From an uncultured Eubacteriales bacterium (GTDB taxonomy: Bacteria; Bacillota; Clostridia; Peptostreptococcales; Anaerovoracaceae), in assembly GCA_900315555.1 (NCBI GenBank), contig OMZN01000041.1, forward strand, positions 1-64,000: a stretch of 64,000 nucleotides of DNA. The letters run 5' to 3'. Below are positions 53,645-63,077 of the stretch, piece after piece. Below the pieces are notes generated by a model. It saw only the letters and a program-made list of their open reading frames with translations, was not told where the DNA came from and made no database searches. The position numbers were made by a program, and so were the translations under genes. Numbering within the stretch: position 1 is the first letter of the stretch; every line of letters starts with the position of its first letter.

Positions 53645-53915
53645 CTAAACCTATGATTGAGAGTAGTATCGCTTGCAGAATGCCGATAGAGAGCTGCCGG
53701 TGCTGGAAGGGTGGCGGCTGACTGCAGTGAGAATGGACTCATGAGGGCAGAAGGAAAGGCAGAGGGAGTATCCCGGCCGAGTAATGTCTGACGGGAACTC
53801 CGCCCGTTATCAAGGGAGCAGGTATCACGCTGTACCTGGAGTGGACTGCAGATGATGCAGCTGGGTGGCAATGCAAAGTCATATCTTTGTCCCGATGGCG
53901 AAGGTATGACTTTTT
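53645..53915 (+). ncRNA. T-box riboswitch, Trp specific
   Basis: Leader RNA that reads the charging of tRNA-Trp. Stem I has the AGAGAG motif (53688-53693) followed by CTGCCGGTGCTGGAA, and the specifier loop presents TGG at 53734-53736 (GAATGGACTC), the Trp codon. The T-box CTGGGTGGCAATGC (53861-53874) contains TGGC, which can pair with the GCCA end of a G73 tRNA such as tRNA-Trp. The terminator AAAGTCATA/TATGACTTT with TTTTT ends at 53915. Uncharged tRNA-Trp should favour read-through into trpB. Confidence 0.9.
53875..53915 (+). terminator. T-box-controlled intrinsic terminator
   Basis: AAAGTCATA (53875-53883) pairs with TATGACTTT (53905-53913), then T run. It competes with the antiterminator that includes the T-box sequence. 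Confidence 0.88.
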
Positions 53916-53966
53916 CTCTATTCCGGCGGCTGACTGCGGACGATGCACAGCGAGAAAGGAATCATC

Positions 53967-55352
53967 ATGAAGCTTGATCACAACATCCCGTACAAAATTT
54001 ACCTTGGCGAAGACGAGATTCCAAGGCAATGGTACAACGTCCGTGCAGATATGAAAAACAAGCCGGCGCCGCTGCTGGATCCGGCCACCGGCAAGCCGCT
54101 TACGGCAGAGCAGCTGGAGCCGATCTTCTGCAAAGAACTGGTGCAGCAGGAGCTGGATGACGAGACACCTTATATTGATATTCCGGAGGAAATCCAGGAT
54201 TTTTACAAGATGTACAGGCCTTCCCCGCTGGTGCGGGCTTACTGTCTGGAGAAAAAGCTGGACACGCCGGCCAGAATTTACTACAAATTTGAGGGCAACA
54301 ATACCAGCGGCTCGCACAAGCTGAACTCGGCCATCGCCCAGGCCTACTATGCCAAGAAACAGGGGCTTGCCGGCGTTACCACAGAGACCGGCGCCGGTCA
54401 GTGGGGCACGGCGCTTTCGATGGCCTGCGCCTATCTCGGACTGGACTGCAGGGTCTTTATGGTCAAGGTGTCGTATGAGCAGAAGCCCTTCCGCAGGGAA
54501 GTCATGCGTACGTACGGTGCAAGCGTCACGCCGTCTCCTTCGATGCATACTGAAGTAGGAAGGAAGATCTGCGAGGCGTTCCCCGGAACCACCGGCAGCC
54601 TGGGATGTGCCATCTCCGAGGCGGTGGAGGAAGCCACCACCCATAAGGGATACCGGTATGTGCTGGGCAGCGTGCTTAACCAGGTACTGCTGCACCAGAC
54701 GGTGATCGGTCTGGAGACCAAGACGGCGCTGGATAAATATGACATCCAGCCGGATATGATCATAGGCTGTGCAGGCGGCGGCTCCAATCTTGGCGGCTTG
54801 ATTTCGCCGTTTGTCGGAGAAATGCTGCGCGGGGAAAAGGACTATCAGATCGTTGCTGTGGAGCCGGCCAGCTGTCCCTCCTTCACACGCGGAAAGTTTG
54901 CCTACGACTTCTGCGATACAGGGCATGTATGCCCGCTGGCCAAGATGTATACTTTGGGGAGCGGCTTCATTCCATCGGCCAACCATGCCGGCGGGCTGCG
55001 CTTCCATGGCATGAGCAGTATTCTTTCCCAGCTGTATCATGACGGTTTGATGCAGGCGCGCGCAGTGGAGCAGACATCGGTCTTTAAGGCAGCCACCGAA
55101 TTTGCCAGGGTGGAGGGCATCCTTCCGGCCCCGGAATCCGGTCATGCCATCAAGGTGGCTATGGACGAGGCCATCCGCTGCAGGGAGACCGGCGAGGAGA
55201 AGACGATTGTGTTCGGGCTCACCGGAACAGGATACTTTGATATGGTGGCCTACCAGCAGTTCAACGACGGGGAAATGAGCGATCACATTCCTACGGACGA
55301 GGAACTGCAGAAAGGATTTGACGGCCTGCCGCAGGTTCCCGGACAGGACTGA
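53967..55352 (+). CDS. trpB: TrpB2-type tryptophan synthase beta chain
   Basis: PLP enzyme joining indole and serine to make tryptophan. The 461-residue product is the longer TrpB2 form: PLP lysine Lys118 in SGSHKLNSA, TETGAGQWG (139-147), and phosphate-binding CAGGGSN. No trpA follows, so it probably salvages free indole rather than working in an alpha-beta complex. Start at 53967 follows AAAGGAA; an in-frame ATG at 53943 lies in a weaker context. Controlled by the upstream Trp T-box. Confidence 0.93.
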   Translation: MKLDHNIPYKIYLGEDEIPRQWYNVRADMKNKPAPLLDPATGKPLTAEQLEPIFCKELVQQELDDETPYIDIPEEIQDFYKMYRPSPLVRAYCLEKKLDTPARIYYKFEGNNTSGSHKLNSAIAQAYYAKKQGLAGVTTETGAGQWGTALSMACAYLGLDCRVFMVKVSYEQKPFRREVMRTYGASVTPSPSMHTEVGRKICEAFPGTTGSLGCAISEAVEEATTHKGYRYVLGSVLNQVLLHQTVIGLETKTALDKYDIQPDMIIGCAGGGSNLGGLISPFVGEMLRGEKDYQIVAVEPASCPSFTRGKFAYDFCDTGHVCPLAKMYTLGSGFIPSANHAGGLRFHGMSSILSQLYHDGLMQARAVEQTSVFKAATEFARVEGILPAPESGHAIKVAMDEAIRCRETGEEKTIVFGLTGTGYFDMVAYQQFNDGEMSDHIPTDEELQKGFDGLPQVPGQD

Positions 55353-55388
55353 CACAGATGAAGTAAAAGGAACAAAGGGAGAAACATC

Positions 55389-56045
55389 ATGGTGCACATC
55401 GGCAACAGCTGGGACGAGGTCCTGGCGGAGGAGTTCCAGAAGCAGTATTATAAAGATCTGAGAGAATTCCTCAAATATGAATATTCGCACTATCAGGTTT
55501 ACCCTGACATGTACGATATCTTCAATGCGCTGAAGCTGACAGCCTATGAGGATGTCAAGGCGGTGATTCTGGGACAGGATCCCTATCATGGTCCGGGGCA
55601 GGCGCACGGACTCTGCTTTTCGGTAAAGCGGGGCGTGCCAAAGCCGCCGTCGCTGCAGAATATCTTCAAGGAGCTGGAGAATGATCTGGGGATCCGGCCT
55701 CCTGCCCATGGCTGTCTGGAATCCTGGGCCAGAAACGGGGTGCTGCTGCTCAATACCGTGCTGACGGTGCGGGCCCATGAACCCAATTCACATCGCGGCA
55801 AAGGATGGGAAATCCTGACCGATGAAATTATCCGCAAGCTCGATGCGCGGCCCGGTCCCATGGTGTTCATTCTATGGGGCGCTGCCGCCCGCAGCAAGAA
55901 AGCGCTGCTTGGCAATCCGGAGCACCTGATCATTGAATCGGTTCATCCCAGTCCGCTCTCAGCCAGCCGGGGATTTTTCGGCGGACGATATTTCAGCCGC
56001 ACCAATGAATTTCTCCCTTCGCCCATCGATTGGAGAATCGACTGA
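55389..56045 (+). CDS. ung: Uracil-DNA glycosylase (family 1)
   Basis: Removes uracil from DNA. The 218-residue product has the catalytic GQDPYHGPGQAHGL (residues ~60-73) with the general-base Asp, the Leu-intercalation loop HPSPLSASRGF and the central LLNTVLTVR. Length is normal. GGGAG precedes the ATG. It lies between trpB and a membrane protein gene with no evident functional link. Confidence 0.96.
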   Translation: MVHIGNSWDEVLAEEFQKQYYKDLREFLKYEYSHYQVYPDMYDIFNALKLTAYEDVKAVILGQDPYHGPGQAHGLCFSVKRGVPKPPSLQNIFKELENDLGIRPPAHGCLESWARNGVLLLNTVLTVRAHEPNSHRGKGWEILTDEIIRKLDARPGPMVFILWGAAARSKKALLGNPEHLIIESVHPSPLSASRGFFGGRYFSRTNEFLPSPIDWRID

Positions 56046-56119
56046 CCACAGGATGGAAAAGGCGGCCGGACGCGGCTGAGGATGATGATACGCTGCATGC
56101 AGGAGAGGAAAACGAAGTG

Positions 56120-58045
56120 ATGAAAGACAGGAAATGCATACAAAGGATGCCGCTGCCGATGATGCTGGTGCTGGCGCTTCTGCTGACGATGATCCTGGCG
56201 CCCTGCGGCACGGCCAAAGCCGGAACGGCTGCTTTTAAGACCACCGGTTTCAACGTGCGGATCAATGTGAATACGGACAACACGGCCACGGTCGATGAAG
56301 AGATTACCCTCAGCGGCAGCGCGATCGATACGCTGACCAGACGTATCCCTGCGCGGTCGGTTATCGTCTACCGGGATGATGCCGGCAAGACGATCAAGAC
56401 CGTACGCACACCGGTGCGTGTAGAAAACATTCATGTGGAGAACGACAGCTTCACGGTCAAGAGAAGGCCGGGGAGCAGAATCGTCACGATAAAAAACCAG
56501 GGCGGCAACGCCAAGGGGAAGAAGACATACCATCTTTCCTATGAGCTGGTCTGTTTTGACGATACGGTAAACAGCAGCGACTGCTTCAGCAGCATGGTGC
56601 TTCCGCAGGACTGGGAGACAGCCATCGATAAGGCAGTGATCACCCTCACCATGCCGAAAAAATTTGCCAGGAAAAATGTGAAGATCGAAGCGGTACAAGG
56701 CAATGAGAACCTTGGCAGCGATGGCATCAAGACATCCATTCAGGGCAGGACCATCACGAGCCGCACCACCAGGACGCTTTCAAAGGGAACCGGCATCAAG
56801 GCTGAGATCAATCTGCCTGAGGGCTATTTCCAAGGCGAGCGGAGTGCTTTCCTCTATCGCATCATGATCATCGCAGGCTGTCTGCTTTTGAGTATCATAC
56901 TGGCGCTGCTGTGGTATCGGTTCGGACGGGCCAAAAGATCCTTCAGCACCGTGGAAAAGGAACCGCCTGATGCGATGACGCCGCCGGAGGCGGGCTATAT
57001 TCTCGATGGTGTGGTGGGCGCCAAAGACCTTGTGTCTATGGTTCTTTGGTTCTGCGACCGCGGCTATGCCTCGATCAAGGAAGAAGGAAAAGACTGGCGC
57101 ATCTGCAGAATGCAGGATCTGCCGGCCGAGCAGGTCAAGGACTATCAGAAAACCTTTTTTGACGGTCTCTTTGCGGCCGGCGACGGTGATTCAGTCACCC
57201 TGGAAGCATTGAAAAAGCAGGACTGCCTGTTCAGCAGAGCGGCGGCAAAGCAGCTCATAGAGTATTTCAGCAGGAACCGCAAGCGCAGGATCTTCCCGGG
57301 CAAGGTGACGATGCAGCGGGCAGCGGCTTGTCTGGTCACTGTGGCTGGTTTCCTGATGGTTTTCTTCGGTGTGCATTCCATGAGCGGGGACCTCGTTGCT
57401 GATGTGATTGTCATCGCTGCGGCCGGTCTATGCTTTGCCGGCGGTGTCGCGGGCATTGGCGGCGACGGCAGACGGAATCTCCTCAGCTGGCTTCTGCTGG
57501 CCGTTTCGCTGGCTCTTCTCGGCTGGATGCTGATCGGACGGCTCCATGTTCTGGTGGCGGGCCTCCTTGTTCTGCTGTTTGCGGCCGCTTCCTATCTGGT
57601 CGTCCGCTTCATGGGCGGACGGACACGCTATGGCAATGAAGCACTTCAGAGGCTTCTCGGATTCCGGGAGTACATCAGAATGGCGGACGGGGAAAAGCTG
57701 GTGCAGGAGGCTGAGAACAATCCCTACTACTATTCCAACATGCTTCCTTATGCATACGTACTCGGCACAGCAAAGAAATGGTCTAAAAAATTCGAGCCTA
57801 TTTCTACGCCTCTGCCGGACTGGTATGCATCGCCGCTTCTGACGGAAGAGAACTTTGATACCTGGGCCTTTTTCCGGCGGCTGGCAGGCTTTACCAAGGC
57901 GCTTGCAGCGGCGCTGGCTGAGATAGAGGCAAAGGATACATTGTCTGCCTTTGGCGGTCTGCGCCACAGAAAGGCGGATGATCAGGACGCCGCCGGGCAG
58001 GATGAAGAGACGGGCAAGGCAGAGGAGGAGAACGAAGACGCCTGA
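56120..58045 (+). CDS. DUF2207 membrane protein
   Basis: A 641-residue predicted membrane protein. It has a signal peptide (residues ~14-36), an external DUF2207 domain (~38-255; FNVRINVNTDNTATVDEEI, MPKKFARKNV), a first membrane span (~258-282), a cytoplasmic segment and three or four further spans (~410-515), then a cytoplasmic C-terminal part ending in an acidic tail. The family is broadly spread in Firmicutes without a proven function. The ATG at 56120 follows an AGGAGAGGAAAACGAAG stretch. Confidence 0.85.
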   Translation: MKDRKCIQRMPLPMMLVLALLLTMILAPCGTAKAGTAAFKTTGFNVRINVNTDNTATVDEEITLSGSAIDTLTRRIPARSVIVYRDDAGKTIKTVRTPVRVENIHVENDSFTVKRRPGSRIVTIKNQGGNAKGKKTYHLSYELVCFDDTVNSSDCFSSMVLPQDWETAIDKAVITLTMPKKFARKNVKIEAVQGNENLGSDGIKTSIQGRTITSRTTRTLSKGTGIKAEINLPEGYFQGERSAFLYRIMIIAGCLLLSIILALLWYRFGRAKRSFSTVEKEPPDAMTPPEAGYILDGVVGAKDLVSMVLWFCDRGYASIKEEGKDWRICRMQDLPAEQVKDYQKTFFDGLFAAGDGDSVTLEALKKQDCLFSRAAAKQLIEYFSRNRKRRIFPGKVTMQRAAACLVTVAGFLMVFFGVHSMSGDLVADVIVIAAAGLCFAGGVAGIGGDGRRNLLSWLLLAVSLALLGWMLIGRLHVLVAGLLVLLFAAASYLVVRFMGGRTRYGNEALQRLLGFREYIRMADGEKLVQEAENNPYYYSNMLPYAYVLGTAKKWSKKFEPISTPLPDWYASPLLTEENFDTWAFFRRLAGFTKALAAALAEIEAKDTLSAFGGLRHRKADDQDAAGQDEETGKAEEENEDA

Positions 58046-58061
58046 TCCCCTGAAAAAACGG

Positions 58062-58090
58062 TTGGTTTTCCTGTGTCTGCGTGCTATAAT
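58062..58090 (+). promoter_or_regulatory. Promoter of the pantoate operon
   Basis: TTGGTT (58062-58067), 17-base spacer, TATAAT (58085-58090) with TGC directly before it (extended -10). The start near 58097 leaves a ~177-base leader. Confidence 0.8.
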
Positions 58091-58096
58091 CAATCC

Positions 58097-58260
58097 ATAA
58101 AGCGCCGGAGCCGCATGGGTACGGCAGCGACAATACAACAGCATAACGTGAAAAAGCAATTTGGAAAGCCTATATCCATCGAGGATGGAGTGGGACTCGA
58201 AGGGGCATCATCTTCGGATCCGTACCGCATTGACAGCAAGAGAGCCGTATTGGAAGAGCA
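58097..58260 (+). other. Structured leader of the pantoate operon
   Basis: Three pairings are visible: GGTACGG (58118-58124) with CCGTACC (58220-58226), a TCCATC-GAG-GATGGA hairpin (58175-58189) and TCGAAG (58197-58202) with CTTCGG. It does not match a riboswitch I can name with confidence; the 'pan' motif RNA found upstream of panB genes is a candidate. Confidence 0.4.
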
Positions 58261-58273
58261 AGGAGATGATACT

Positions 58274-59104
58274 ATGAAAATTGGTTTTATTGGCGCAGGG
58301 AAGGCTGGCACTTCTCTGGGCATACATTTTGTGAAGCATGGCATCCCCGTGGCGGGATACTACAGCCGAACCAAGGAGAGTACCTGCAAGGCAGCCGGAT
58401 TGACGAAATCGGCTGCCTTTTCTAGTGCCGAGGCATTGTGCACTGCCTGTGATGTCCTTTTCATTACCACGCCGGATGGTACCATTGCCAAGGTGGCAGA
58501 GGATCTTGCACACCGGGGGATCAGACCGCCGTATGTATGTCACTGCAGCGGATCCCTCTCCTCGCAGATTCTTCAGCCGATGGAAACACAGGCGGGCTCG
58601 GCCCATCCGATGCTGGCCATCGCCGGCCGTGAGACCGATCTGTCCGGAGCCTTCTTTACGCTTGAGGGTACCGATGCGGCGGCAGAACTGCTGCAGGATC
58701 TGCTGGGACGATGCGGCAATCCGACGGCACGGATTGCCAGCGAGAGCAAGCCCCGCTACCATTGTGCGGCCAGTGTGGCCAGCAACCTGATGATCGGTCT
58801 GGGGGCGATCAGTATGGACCTTCTGCAGGACTGCGGGTTTTCGCAGGCGCAGGCGAGAGAGCTGTTGACACCGCTTGTAAAGAACAATGCTGCTGCCCTC
58901 TGCGAGAAGGGACCTGCCGCCGCCCTGACAGGGCCGGTGGAGCGCGGCGATGCGGAGACCGTCAGAATGCATCTGGCGGCGCTGACGGGGGAAGCCCGGG
59001 AGATTTATCGGTTATTGTCCCTGGAGCTCATTAAAGTAGCACAGGAGAAAAATAAAGACAGAAGTTATCATGCACTGAAAACTATGCTGGAGGAAGCAAA
59101 ATGA
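58274..59104 (+). CDS. panG: Rossmann-like DUF2520 protein, probable alternative ketopantoate reductase
   Basis: A 276-residue NAD(P)-dependent dehydrogenase-like protein with GxGxxG GAGKAG (residues 7-12), [19 protein letters not shown] and the DUF2520 C-terminal helical domain. It overlaps panB by four bases in a panG-panB-panC order. PanG proteins of this class replace PanE as ketopantoate reductase in Francisella and some Firmicutes, so that role fits. AGGAG before the ATG at 58274 sets the start. Confidence 0.78.
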   Translation: MKIGFIGAGKAGTSLGIHFVKHGIPVAGYYSRTKESTCKAAGLTKSAAFSSAEALCTACDVLFITTPDGTIAKVAEDLAHRGIRPPYVCHCSGSLSSQILQPMETQAGSAHPMLAIAGRETDLSGAFFTLEGTDAAAELLQDLLGRCGNPTARIASESKPRYHCAASVASNLMIGLGAISMDLLQDCGFSQAQARELLTPLVKNNAAALCEKGPAAALTGPVERGDAETVRMHLAALTGEAREIYRLLSLELIKVAQEKNKDRSYHALKTMLEEAK

Positions 59105-59928
59105 AAAACACAGTGGTAACGTTCAGGGAAGCAAAAAAGGAGAATAAAAAGCAGACGATGATTACGGCTTACGATTACTCCTTTGCGAAGCTCTTCGATG
59201 AGGCCGGCGTCAATTCCATTCTGGTCGGCGATTCGGTGGGGATGGTTTCTTTGGGGTATGAGGATACGCTGCCGGTCACCATGGAAGATATGATTCATCA
59301 TACAGCCGCCGTGGCGAGAGGAGCGCAGAATGCGCTGGTCATCGCAGATATGCCGTTCATGTCCTATCAGACTTCTGTGTATGATGCTGTGGTCAATGCC
59401 GGCCGTCTCATCAAGGAGGGACATGCGCAGGCGGTTAAGCTGGAGGGCGGTGCCGCTGTGGCGGAGCAGATCCGGGCCATCGTGGCAGCCAGCATCCCTG
59501 TTTGTGCGCATATCGGCATGACACCGCAGTCCAAAAATATCTTTGGCGGTTTCAAAGTCCAGGGCAAGCAGGTGGAAGCGGCGCAGAGGATCATGGATGA
59601 GGCGCGCCTTGTGGAAGAAGCCGGCGCCTTTGCTGTGGTACTGGAGTGTGTGCCTGCCAAGCTGGCGGCCAAAGTTTCGGAGAACATCAGTATTCCGACC
59701 ATCGGTATCGGTGCAGGCAATGGCTGTGACGGGCAGGTGCTGGTGTACCAGGATATGCTGGGACTGTTTTCCGACTTTACGCCCAAATTTGCCAAAAAGT
59801 TTGCAGACTGTGGCAAACTGGTGAAGGAAGGCGTCGGAGAGTACATCAAAGAAGTGGAAAGCGGTGCTTTCCCTGCAGAAGAACACCATTTCAAGATCGA
59901 TCAGCAAGTGGTAGACGCTGTCAAATAA
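59101..59928 (+). CDS. panB: Ketopantoate hydroxymethyltransferase PanB
   Basis: Adds a hydroxymethyl group to 2-oxoisovalerate, the first committed step to pantothenate. The 275-residue product shows [15 protein letters not shown], the metal-site [22 protein letters not shown] and [17 protein letters not shown]. Length is normal. Coupled to the panG-like gene. Confidence 0.95.
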   Translation: MKNTVVTFREAKKENKKQTMITAYDYSFAKLFDEAGVNSILVGDSVGMVSLGYEDTLPVTMEDMIHHTAAVARGAQNALVIADMPFMSYQTSVYDAVVNAGRLIKEGHAQAVKLEGGAAVAEQIRAIVAASIPVCAHIGMTPQSKNIFGGFKVQGKQVEAAQRIMDEARLVEEAGAFAVVLECVPAKLAAKVSENISIPTIGIGAGNGCDGQVLVYQDMLGLFSDFTPKFAKKFADCGKLVKEGVGEYIKEVESGAFPAEEHHFKIDQQVVDAVK

Positions 59929-59944
59929 ACGGAATCTGGGTGCA

Positions 59945-60790
59945 ATGAAAATACTACATACCAAGCAGGAAATGCGTGCTGCGGTAGCGGCATGGAAAGA
60001 GGCAGGCGAAAGCATCGGGCTGGTGCCCACCATGGGCTTTCTTCACGAGGGACATGCTTCGCTTATCAGGGCGTCTGTTCGCGACAATGACCACACTGTC
60101 GTCAGTGTGTTTGTGAATCCGATGCAGTTTTCACCCGGGGAGGATCTGGCGCGTTATCCCAGGGACATGGCGCATGATACGGCCGTGTGCGAACGTGAGG
60201 GTGCCGATGTGATCTTTCATCCGGCGCCCGAGGAAATGTACGGGCAGCCTTTCTATACCTATACCGATATGAACGTCATTCCTGACGGCCTGTGCGGTGC
60301 CAGCCGGCCTGCCATGTTCCGCGGGGTATGTACCGTCTGCAGCAAACTGTTTCATCTGGCGTCACCTGATCGTGCCTATTTCGGCAAGAAGGATGCGCAG
60401 CAGCTGGCGGTGATCCGCCGGATGGTGCAGGATCTGGACTTTAACCTCACCGTCGTCGGCTGTGAAAGCGTCCGTGAGCCCGACGGTCTGGCAATGAGCT
60501 CAAGAAACACGTATCTCTCTTCGGAGGAACGAAGCAAGGCGCCGGCGATCTACCGGGCGCTGTGCCATGTGAAGCAGCTTGTAGAAAACGGAGAGAAAGA
60601 AAGCGCTGTCCTTCGGCAGGGCTTCGAGGAAGAAATCAGCAGGACGGAGGGGCTTGCGGTGGAATACTGCGCTGTGGTCAATGCCGGTGACATGCAGGAG
60701 ACATCGGCCGTCCAAGGTGACGGAAGCTGCCTGATGGCCGTGGCGCTGCGCCTTGGAAAGACCCGCCTCATTGACAACATCGAGCTGTAA
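59945..60790 (+). CDS. panC: Pantothenate synthetase PanC
   Basis: Condenses pantoate with beta-alanine using ATP. The 281-residue product carries PTMGFLHEGHASLI (HIGH-like), FVNPMQF, FGKKDAQQLAVIRRM and GLAMSSRN. It starts 16 bases after panB. Aspartate decarboxylase panD is not in the window, so the beta-alanine source lies elsewhere. Confidence 0.95.
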   Translation: MKILHTKQEMRAAVAAWKEAGESIGLVPTMGFLHEGHASLIRASVRDNDHTVVSVFVNPMQFSPGEDLARYPRDMAHDTAVCEREGADVIFHPAPEEMYGQPFYTYTDMNVIPDGLCGASRPAMFRGVCTVCSKLFHLASPDRAYFGKKDAQQLAVIRRMVQDLDFNLTVVGCESVREPDGLAMSSRNTYLSSEERSKAPAIYRALCHVKQLVENGEKESAVLRQGFEEEISRTEGLAVEYCAVVNAGDMQETSAVQGDGSCLMAVALRLGKTRLIDNIEL

Positions 60791-60834
60791 ACATTGAGCT
60801 TTTAGTATTTAATCATCCGCATTTAATCATCTGC
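60777..60834. repeat. Two tandem microduplications at the panC/methyltransferase junction
   Basis: ACATCGAGCTGTAA (60777-60790, panC stop) is followed by a diverged copy ACATTGAGCTTTTA (60791-60804). ATTTAATCATCCGC (60807-60820) and ATTTAATCATCTGC (60821-60834) form a second pair, the latter spanning the stop of the minus-strand methyltransferase. Confidence 0.8.
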
Positions 60835-61989
60835 GGGCAGGGCCTCAATGGCGGGCTGCACGTGGAACATCTGACAGAGAGCCTGATAGCGGCTCTCTGC
60901 TTTTTTTGCTTTGACCGGATCACGCTGTGCACCGCGTACAGCTTTGATCATGATGTTCCTTGCAGTGTGCTCCAGGGAAGTGAATTCGATCAGGGAAACA
61001 TCATAGCCGGCGGCTTCCAGCTTTTCTGCACGCAGACCGTCGGTGAGGATCTCGGTAAAACGATCCCGCAGGATGCCGTGGGACAGCATATGGTCCAGGA
61101 TGGGATGGCGGATCTGAGAGAAGAGCTCATGCTGGCAGCAGGGAACGGAAAGGATCACTTTCGAATGCCAGCGCACGGCGTTGCACAGCGCAAAATCTGT
61201 CGCCGTATCACAGGCATGCAGGCTGACCACCATATCAGCATCGGCGCCCTCGTAGGTGGCGATATCGCCGGCACGGAATCGAAGATCTTCATAGCCGAGA
61301 CGTGTGGCTGTTTCGCTGCAGAAGGCGATGACATCTTCCTTGAGATCGAGTCCGGTGACATGGATCGGCATCCCGCATACGTCGTGCAGATAGTGGTAGA
61401 GGGCAAAGGTTAAATAGGCCTTGCCGCAGCCGAAGTCGACGATCTCCGCCGGATGATCCTGGGGCAGCATGTCCTTTACGTCGTTGATGATCTCCAGGTA
61501 GCGGTTGATCTGACGGTATTTGTCGTAGTGTGCCTTCAGCACGTTGCCGCGGGCATCCATGACACCCAGCGCGTGCAGGAAATCGCACGGTTCACCTTCG
61601 GGAATGATGCGCATCTTAATGCGGTTGTGGGCAAGCTGCGGCCGCTGCCGCTTTGCACCGCGCCGCGCGATGCGGGGACGCGCGGGATCGGCGGCCAGAA
61701 CCTGGATATCTTCATTGGTCGTGAAGATATCGACCTGACGGAAGCCGGCATGAAGCTGGCCGTCCACGAAGGGAGGACATTCCTCCGGCGTCAGGTTCTG
61801 GTGAGTGACCTTCTTGAGGAAGTGATACTCGCATTGAAACCGCAGATGGCCCTGCAGTTAGATAGGACGCAGGATCAGCTTGCGCACAGGCTGAGAACGC
61901 TTCTTTGGATTGCTGATCACCATACGGACGAGGCGATCTTCGGTAAATAGTTCTTCCCATAGGGAATGCAGGGATTTTTCAGTATTCAT
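60823..61989 (-). pseudogene. SAM-dependent methyltransferase interrupted by an in-frame stop
   Basis: Reading from an ATG at 61989 with GAGG upstream, 43 residues (MNTEKSLHSLWEELF...RKLILRPI) lead to a TAA at 61860-61858. The same frame then continues without interruption (LQGHLRFQCEYHF...) into the methyltransferase core with VDFGCGKAYLTFAL. Removing the stop gives one 388-residue protein of the usual length for this family, and the position expects Leu, so TTA to TAA is the simplest change. A GTG at 61767 could start a 314-residue remnant. It may be a true pseudogene, a strain variant or a sequencing error. Confidence 0.8.
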
Positions 61990-62017
61990 GGCCTCATTCT
62001 AATACGGGGCGGGTGCC

Positions 62018-62047
62018 TTGACAAGAGAGAACCTGCTATGCTACTAT
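62018..62047 (+). promoter_or_regulatory. Promoter of the amino-acid ABC transporter operon
   Basis: TTGACA (62018-62023), 18-base spacer, TACTAT (62042-62047). The predicted start near 62054 coincides with the palindrome GTGATATCAC (62054-62063), a possible operator. The leader to the ATG is ~187 bases. Confidence 0.75.
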
Positions 62048-62240
62048 TTTGAGGTGATATCACTTCATTGCGGTAAAGTTATGATAAAACCATGCGATAT
62101 GGTGTGGATGAAGCTGTGACAGTACGGCAGTGTGTGCATATCATGGTATGAGAGGAATCTTGTTTGTCCTGCGCGCCGGATCGCAGATCGGCGGTAGGCT
62201 CTGTATGCAGGGCAGAAAGCATGAGAAGAGGTGCAGCAAA

Positions 62241-63077
62241 ATGAAAAAAAGACTACTTACGATCCTGCTGGTAGCAGTGATGGCAGCTGGTTCGATCTTT
62301 GTATTCACAGGATGCGGATCCAAGGAAAGCAGCAGCAGCGATGGCGGCTGGAAGTATATCAAGGATAAAGGCCGGCTCGTGGTGGGACTGGATGATACGT
62401 TTGCCCCCATGGGCTTCCGCGATAAGGATGACAAGCTGGTCGGCTTTGATATCGATCTGGCCAGGGCCGTTGGCAAGGAAATGGATATCAAAATCAAGTT
62501 CCGCCCCATTGACTGGGATGCCAAGGAATCAGAGCTGAAATCGAAAAAGATTGACTGCATCTGGAACGGCATGTCTGCCACGAAGGAACGCCAGAAGAGC
62601 ATGGCGCTGTCCAACAAGTATCTGAACAATAAGATCGTGATCATGTCCTATGACAAGGGTCTCAATGTCACCAAAGCCAGTCAGCTCAAGAACTACAACG
62701 TCGGCACGCAGGCCGGATCGGCGGCGCTGGATACGCTGAAGGCAAACAAGGATTATGACAGCTTCCAGGACAAGGTCAAGGAGTACAAGTCCTATGATGA
62801 TGCCATGCTGGACATGAAGGCAGGGCGGATCGACTGCATCGTTATTGATGAGGTGCTCGGAGAGTACAAGAACAACAAGAGCGATCAGAAAATGTATCTC
62901 AGTGACTATAACTTTGGCGATGACTACTATGCCATCGGCTTCCGCAAGAGTGATACAGAACTGCGTGACAAAGTAAACGATGCCATCAAGGCGGTTATCG
63001 ACAGCGGTGAGGCGGCCAAGATCAGCAAGAAATGGTTCGGCAAGGACATTGTTGTCTTCGAGGGGTATGACAAGTAA
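62241..63077 (+). CDS. Polar amino-acid ABC transporter binding lipoprotein
   Basis: A 278-residue surface lipoprotein with lipobox FTGC (Cys25) and a type II periplasmic-binding fold of the HisJ/GlnH family: LVVGLDDTFAPMGFRD, DIDLARAVGKEM, IWNGMSATKERQKSM, YNVGTQAGSAA and DCIVIDEVL. The ligand is a polar amino acid, not further resolved. Start at 62241 follows AGAGGTG; upstream in-frame sequence is not credible. First gene of a three-gene importer. Confidence 0.93.
   Translation: MKKRLLTILLVAVMAAGSIFVFTGCGSKESSSSDGGWKYIKDKGRLVVGLDDTFAPMGFRDKDDKLVGFDIDLARAVGKEMDIKIKFRPIDWDAKESELKSKKIDCIWNGMSATKERQKSMALSNKYLNNKIVIMSYDKGLNVTKASQLKNYNVGTQAGSAALDTLKANKDYDSFQDKVKEYKSYDDAMLDMKAGRIDCIVIDEVLGEYKNNKSDQKMYLSDYNFGDDYYAIGFRKSDTELRDKVNDAIKAVIDSGEAAKISKKWFGKDIVVFEGYDK

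Noticed and set aside
53739-55778. Long minus-strand frame (679 codons)
   Set aside because: Antisense to the T-box leader, trpB and ung, all clearly real.
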